This document shows, in pieces, positions 6,201 to 8,683 of a stretch of 8,683 bases of DNA. Positions within the stretch are counted from its first letter, which is position 1. Every line of letters starts with the position of its first letter. Both the position numbers and the translations under genes were made by a program. The stretch lies in contig JBLHKE010000312.1 of NCBI GenBank assembly GCA_047619485.1, positions 1 to 8,683 on the forward strand, given 5' to 3'. The DNA comes from JBLHKE01 sp047619485 (lineage in GTDB: Bacteria > Verrucomicrobiota > Verrucomicrobiia > Verrucomicrobiales > DEV007). The notes beneath the pieces are model-generated. The model was not told the DNA's origin. It saw nothing but the letters and a program-made list of their open reading frames with translations, and did no database searches.

Positions 6201-7109
6201 GTCATCGTTCCGCCGATTTTTCCCGACAACCAAACCGTGCGCAGCGACATTCTCGACTACTACATCGAGATCGAACACTTCGATTCGATGGTATCGCGGG
6301 CGATTGCGATGCTGGAGGAGTCGGGTCAACTCGACAACACCATCATCGTGGTGACGAGCGATCACGGCATGCCGTTTCCGCGTGCCAAAGCGAGCCTCTA
6401 CGATGCTGGTTCTCGGGTGCCACTAGCGATTCGCTGGCCAAATGGGATCACCAAACCGAACCGCGATGTCAACGCCTTCGTCAATCTCAGCGATCTCGCG
6501 CCGACCTTCCTCGAAGCCGCCGGTTTGGAGCCAGCGGAGATGATGACGGCGCAAAGTTTGCTAGGCATCTTCCACAACGAAACGCCAACTAAGCGCGACG
6601 CCGCGTTTGTCGCGATGGAACGCCACGACGGCTGTCGCAAAGGCGGAAAGGCCTATCCTTGCCGCGGAATTCGGACGGCAGACCACCTCTATATTTACAA
6701 CTTCGAACCGACCCGCTGGCCCTCCGGATCCCCGGATCCTTCGGTCTGTGCCCGGTCGATTCCGTTTGGCGAAATCGATACGTCGCCCACGAAAACTTAC
6801 ATGATGGAGCATCGCAATCAGCAAGGCGTAGGGCGTCTGGCTGAGTTGGCCTTCGGCATGCGGCCAGCTGAGGAGCTTTACGATTTGAAGACCGATCCGC
6901 ATCAAATGGTGAATTTGGTGAGCTCGGCTGCCTACGTCAGAATCCGAGCTGAGCTCCGAAAGCAGCTTTTTGATCATCTGCGAACCACTGAAGATCCCCG
7001 CGTCGTCGGCGGCGTGGTGGATTGGGACTACTATCCCTACTACGGCAGAATCAGCACCAAGGGCTGGGCTGTCGATTCGAAGCCAATAGCCAACGCTGTA
7101 GAACAATGA
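3291..7109 (+). CDS. Exported PVC-type dehydrogenase propeller fused to a sulfatase
   Basis: This 1272-aa protein has a long N-region, then a signal-peptide core WAIALLLTAPAVFG (31-44). Residues about 60-412 are the PVC membrane-bound-dehydrogenase propeller: IPDGFQIDIFAAEP (68-81), a Ca-loop-like DTDSDGVFD (125-133), DHTHLSAHGGARFYL (306-320), FMCNIHQHQ (333-341), GPDGGVYILDWHD (378-390) and GRIYRLM (404-410). HEAT-like repeats run to about 618 (HPNDWYVRAARLNLQ, 436-450). A Gln-rich linker leads to a beta-sandwich at about 640-775, ending in WAWEFGFWGKVEV. After a Pro/Thr linker (779-784), residues 790-1272 are a full-length sulfatase of heparan-N-sulfatase-like type. CGPSR (839-843) holds the Cys converted to formylglycine, with metal ligands at SDD (798-800) and SDHG (1023-1026), plus TGKGW (886-890), EPH (951-953) and YDAGSRVPL (1037-1045). 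There is no CxxCH, so unlike most relatives it carries no heme. No Met occurs from 589 to 874, so the sulfatase is not separately started from ATG. Domain identities are firm; substrates are unknown. Confidence 0.93.
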   Translation: MKPPDVRSGRYRIFQQSQSLAAGFVTNSASWAIALLLTAPAVFGQARQHKTSDAPFLKPAEAVAKMQIPDGFQIDIFAAEPDIGEPIAFTFDDRGRVWVVENYNYVDRGSHTDEKPLTRIQIFEDTDSDGVFDTKKLFTDKLTFSSGIAIGFGGVFVGTPPNLIFIPDANGDDQPDGEPQVLLDGWGIHDRHETLNSFIWGPDGWLYGCHGVFTSSMVGKPGASDKDRLFIDGGIWRYHPTKKKFEVFARGLSNPWGFDFNDVGQGFASCCVIPHLFHIVQGGYYHKQSKAHLNPYVYDYITTIRDHTHLSAHGGARFYLADTFPEKYHDQLFMCNIHQHQVLTDVMNPSGSSYIGSHGEDFVTTNDLAWVGFSIEVGPDGGVYILDWHDTDICGNKINFPDSGRIYRLMPKGTKPINRPNVGALPDSALVKMQDHPNDWYVRAARLNLQMRAASGKLDPGAGDWLREMLAASKTSPKRLRAFWALHVTGSLDERALLEFLNHEDEYVRAFAIQFLCEDKKASETALNRFADLAKNDPSAVVRLYLAAALRRIEHDQRWPILANLAQHSEDSEDNNIPRMLWFALEPMVPLHPQKSLELAINGKLTNLQEHVARRLVSGDLSSAKQSNQQKQGVAPNTAQKILQRVAPGFQVRDVGEGGVKPQPEFRNEFAVQTHPLSRKVPCVLYRHLDVPKGKATKLRIRASYHPHGNWQLRILANKKVIHDQIVSYETVKAEWLELEIDLTKFAGEHLDLEIENRANDWAWEFGFWGKVEVTSAALPTPTPSAEVQRPNILFCISDDQSYAHTSANGDPVIKTPGFDRIAREGLRFTHAFCDAPTCGPSRSAILTGQPIWRLEEAGNIHSTLPAKFATYTAMLKDAGYFIGFTGKGWSPGRLEPGGRTENPAGSSFQTKKLKPPFESISNTDYAGNFADFLSKKPGEDPFCFWLGTSEPHRGYELGAGKRTGKDPNKVIVPPIFPDNQTVRSDILDYYIEIEHFDSMVSRAIAMLEESGQLDNTIIVVTSDHGMPFPRAKASLYDAGSRVPLAIRWPNGITKPNRDVNAFVNLSDLAPTFLEAAGLEPAEMMTAQSLLGIFHNETPTKRDAAFVAMERHDGCRKGGKAYPCRGIRTADHLYIYNFEPTRWPSGSPDPSVCARSIPFGEIDTSPTKTYMMEHRNQQGVGRLAELAFGMRPAEELYDLKTDPHQMVNLVSSAAYVRIRAELRKQLFDHLRTTEDPRVVGGVVDWDYYPYYGRISTKGWAVDSKPIANAVEQ
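7106..7109 (+). promoter_or_regulatory. ATGA stop-start overlap, translational coupling
   Basis: The TGA of the dehydrogenase-sulfatase gene (7107-7109) overlaps the ATG of the arylsulfatase gene (7106-7108). No clear Shine-Dalgarno lies upstream. As at 3291, this suggests termination-reinitiation coupling, so that all three genes form one translational unit. Confidence 0.7.
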
Positions 7110-8683
7110 TCCGATCACTCCTGATATTTACCGCGCTATGCTTCACAAGCTCTATCTTCGCGAAATCGCCGAACATTGTCTTTTTCCTCGTCGATGATTT
7201 GGCTTGGAGTGATGTCGGTTGCTTTGGTAGCAAGTTTTACGAAACACCTAACATTGATCAACTGGCGCAAGACGGCGTCAAGTTCACCAACGCCTACGCA
7301 GCCTGCCATGTATGCTCGCCAACGCGGGCGAGCATCCTCACCGGCAAGTATCCGGCGAGGCTGAATCTGACCGACTGGTTGAAGGGGCGGCGCGATTTTC
7401 CGTTTCAGCGGCTGAAGAACGTGGAGATCAATCAGCATCTGCCTTACGAAGAAGTCACGATTGCTGAAAGGCTGAAAGAACTCGATTATGCGACCGGTAT
7501 CTTCGGTAAGTGGCACCTTGGAAAAAAACCATCCGACCCAACAGCTCACGGTTTTGACATTCATCTTCCTGATGTTCCCTCGAACTGGCGGACATTTCAT
7601 GGTCCGTTTGGGATGAAGAATTTTGAAAGCAAGAAGGGCGATTACCTCTCCGATCGGATCACGGACGAAGCGCTAGTCTGGATGGAGATCAATAAGGAGA
7701 AGCCGTTCTTTCTCTACATGTCGCACTTCGCGGTACATGACCCTATTGAAGGACGGGCGGATCTGGTTGAAAAATATCGGAAAAAGCTGAGCGTGATGGA
7801 GAAGCTCGATTCGCCGGATTTCATCCTCGAGGGCAATCCGGATAGTCCTGATAATCCCACCAAGGAGGAATTGGCGGAGCTGATCAAGACGCCCGAGTAT
7901 GCGCGTCACGGAGTGTTACCGCGTGGAACGATCAAGATCCGGCAGAAGCAGGACAACATCGAGTTCGCCGCGATGGTCGAGAGCGTCGATCAGAGTTTGG
8001 GGCGCATTGTCTCCAAGTTAGAGGAGTTGGAAATTGGAGATGACACCGTCGTGATCTTCTTCTCGGACAACGGTGGCATGTCTGCGATCAATGTTGGGAA
8101 TCCGCAGCGCGTCGTGTCGGAAAAGAACGTCGACAAAGCCTACTCGACTTCTTGCCTGCCGTTGCGCGGAGCCAAAGGCTGGCTCTATGAAGGTGGGGTG
8201 CGTGTGCCGATGATTGTAAAATGGCCCGGGCATTCGAAAGCCGGTAGCGTGGTCGATGAGCCAGTGATGAGCACTGATTTTTACCCGACAATTTTAGAGC
8301 TGATTGGCGAGAAAGGCGAGACCCCAGATGGTCAGAGTTTTATTACCGCTTTGCGGGGGGAGCCGTTCGAACGTGCTCCGATTTTCTGGCACTTCCCACA
8401 CTACAGTAATCATGGAATGCAAAGCCCGGGCGGCGCTGTTCGTGATGGGGATTTCAAGCTACTCGAATATTTTGAAAACGGAACCGTTCAACTATTCAAC
8501 TTAGTCGATGACATTGGTGAGCAAAATGATCTGTCGGAAATTGAAGTCGAGAAGACAAAACAGCTCAAAGAAAAACTTCATCAATGGCGCAAAGATGTCG
8601 ATGCGAAGATGATGAAACCCAATCCTGATTATGATCCAGTAGTGGATTTATGTTCAGCACCGGTAGTGCCGGCGTTCGATCAG
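7106..8683 (+). CDS. Exported arylsulfatase A-like sulfatase (3' end outside window)
   Basis: The frame is open for 526 codons to the right edge without a stop. Residues 1-19 are a signal peptide (LLIFTALCFTSSIFA, cleavage before KSPN). The rest is a type I FGly sulfatase: metal ligands at VDD (29-31), the modification site CSPTR (70-74) continuing into ASILTGK, second signature GIFGKWHLGK (131-140), HDP (211-213), SDNGG (320-324) and RGAKGWLYEGGVRVP (354-368). It hydrolyses a sulfate ester, probably on a polysaccharide, in the periplasm; FGly formation needs a maturase not encoded here. The family usually has about 450-530 residues, and PNPDYDP (505-511) resembles the usual C-terminal end, so little is probably missing. 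It belongs to a different subfamily from the sulfatase fused in the preceding gene. The stretch at about 215-280 before the DNIEFAAMVESVD helix looks longer than usual. The ATG at 7106 is chosen for the signal peptide and the 4-bp overlap. Confidence 0.94.
   Translation, partial: MIRSLLIFTALCFTSSIFAKSPNIVFFLVDDLAWSDVGCFGSKFYETPNIDQLAQDGVKFTNAYAACHVCSPTRASILTGKYPARLNLTDWLKGRRDFPFQRLKNVEINQHLPYEEVTIAERLKELDYATGIFGKWHLGKKPSDPTAHGFDIHLPDVPSNWRTFHGPFGMKNFESKKGDYLSDRITDEALVWMEINKEKPFFLYMSHFAVHDPIEGRADLVEKYRKKLSVMEKLDSPDFILEGNPDSPDNPTKEELAELIKTPEYARHGVLPRGTIKIRQKQDNIEFAAMVESVDQSLGRIVSKLEELEIGDDTVVIFFSDNGGMSAINVGNPQRVVSEKNVDKAYSTSCLPLRGAKGWLYEGGVRVPMIVKWPGHSKAGSVVDEPVMSTDFYPTILELIGEKGETPDGQSFITALRGEPFERAPIFWHFPHYSNHGMQSPGGAVRDGDFKLLEYFENGTVQLFNLVDDIGEQNDLSEIEVEKTKQLKEKLHQWRKDVDAKMMKPNPDYDPVVDLCSAPVVPAFDQ

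Noticed and set aside
7136..7600. Minus-strand open frame opposite the start of the last gene
   Set aside because: The plus strand here encodes the signal peptide, CSPTR and GKWHLG motifs of a sulfatase, so the antisense frame is a shadow.

Overview
The window looks like an accessory polysaccharide-use locus from a member of the PVC superphylum, most likely Verrucomicrobiota and less likely Planctomycetota. The evidence is the protein families: a secreted ThuA-like domain, a PVC-type membrane-bound-dehydrogenase propeller with HEAT-like repeats, the matching CxxCH cytochrome module, and two FGly-type sulfatases. A PAS-AraC regulator is divergent to them. Base composition is moderately GC-rich by eye. 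No rRNA, tRNA, CRISPR array, IS element or phage gene is visible.

Layout. Positions 1-221 hold no gene I can support; they contain two inverted-repeat structures and a short open frame running off the left edge. A PAS-AraC regulator lies at 222-965 on the minus strand. A 175-bp divergent intergenic region (966-1140) follows. Three plus-strand genes then run to the right edge: 1141-3294 (ThuA + HEAT-like + cytochrome c), 3291-7109 (dehydrogenase propeller + HEAT-like + beta-sandwich + sulfatase) and 7106->8683 (arylsulfatase A-like, right end outside the window). Both gene junctions are 4-bp ATGA overlaps, so the three products are probably made together.

How they may work together. All three operon products carry export signals, so the chemistry is periplasmic or extracytoplasmic. 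Two sulfatases of different subfamilies would remove sulfate groups from a sulfated saccharide. The propeller module would oxidise a sugar, and the ThuA module probably acts on a sugar or keto-sugar. Electrons would pass to the only c-type heme in the operon, at the C-terminus of the ThuA protein. The divergent AraC-type protein probably switches the operon on in response to a ligand sensed by its PAS domain. Substrate identity cannot be read from the sequence.

The most unusual point is modular. A PVC-type dehydrogenase is normally one polypeptide: propeller, HEAT-like region, then CxxCH cytochrome. Here the N-terminal half is fused to a complete sulfatase, while what reads as the complementary C-terminal half (late HEAT-like region plus cytochrome) is fused to ThuA in the preceding gene. 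The two ORFs together appear to contain one whole dehydrogenase split across two co-translated, exported fusion proteins.
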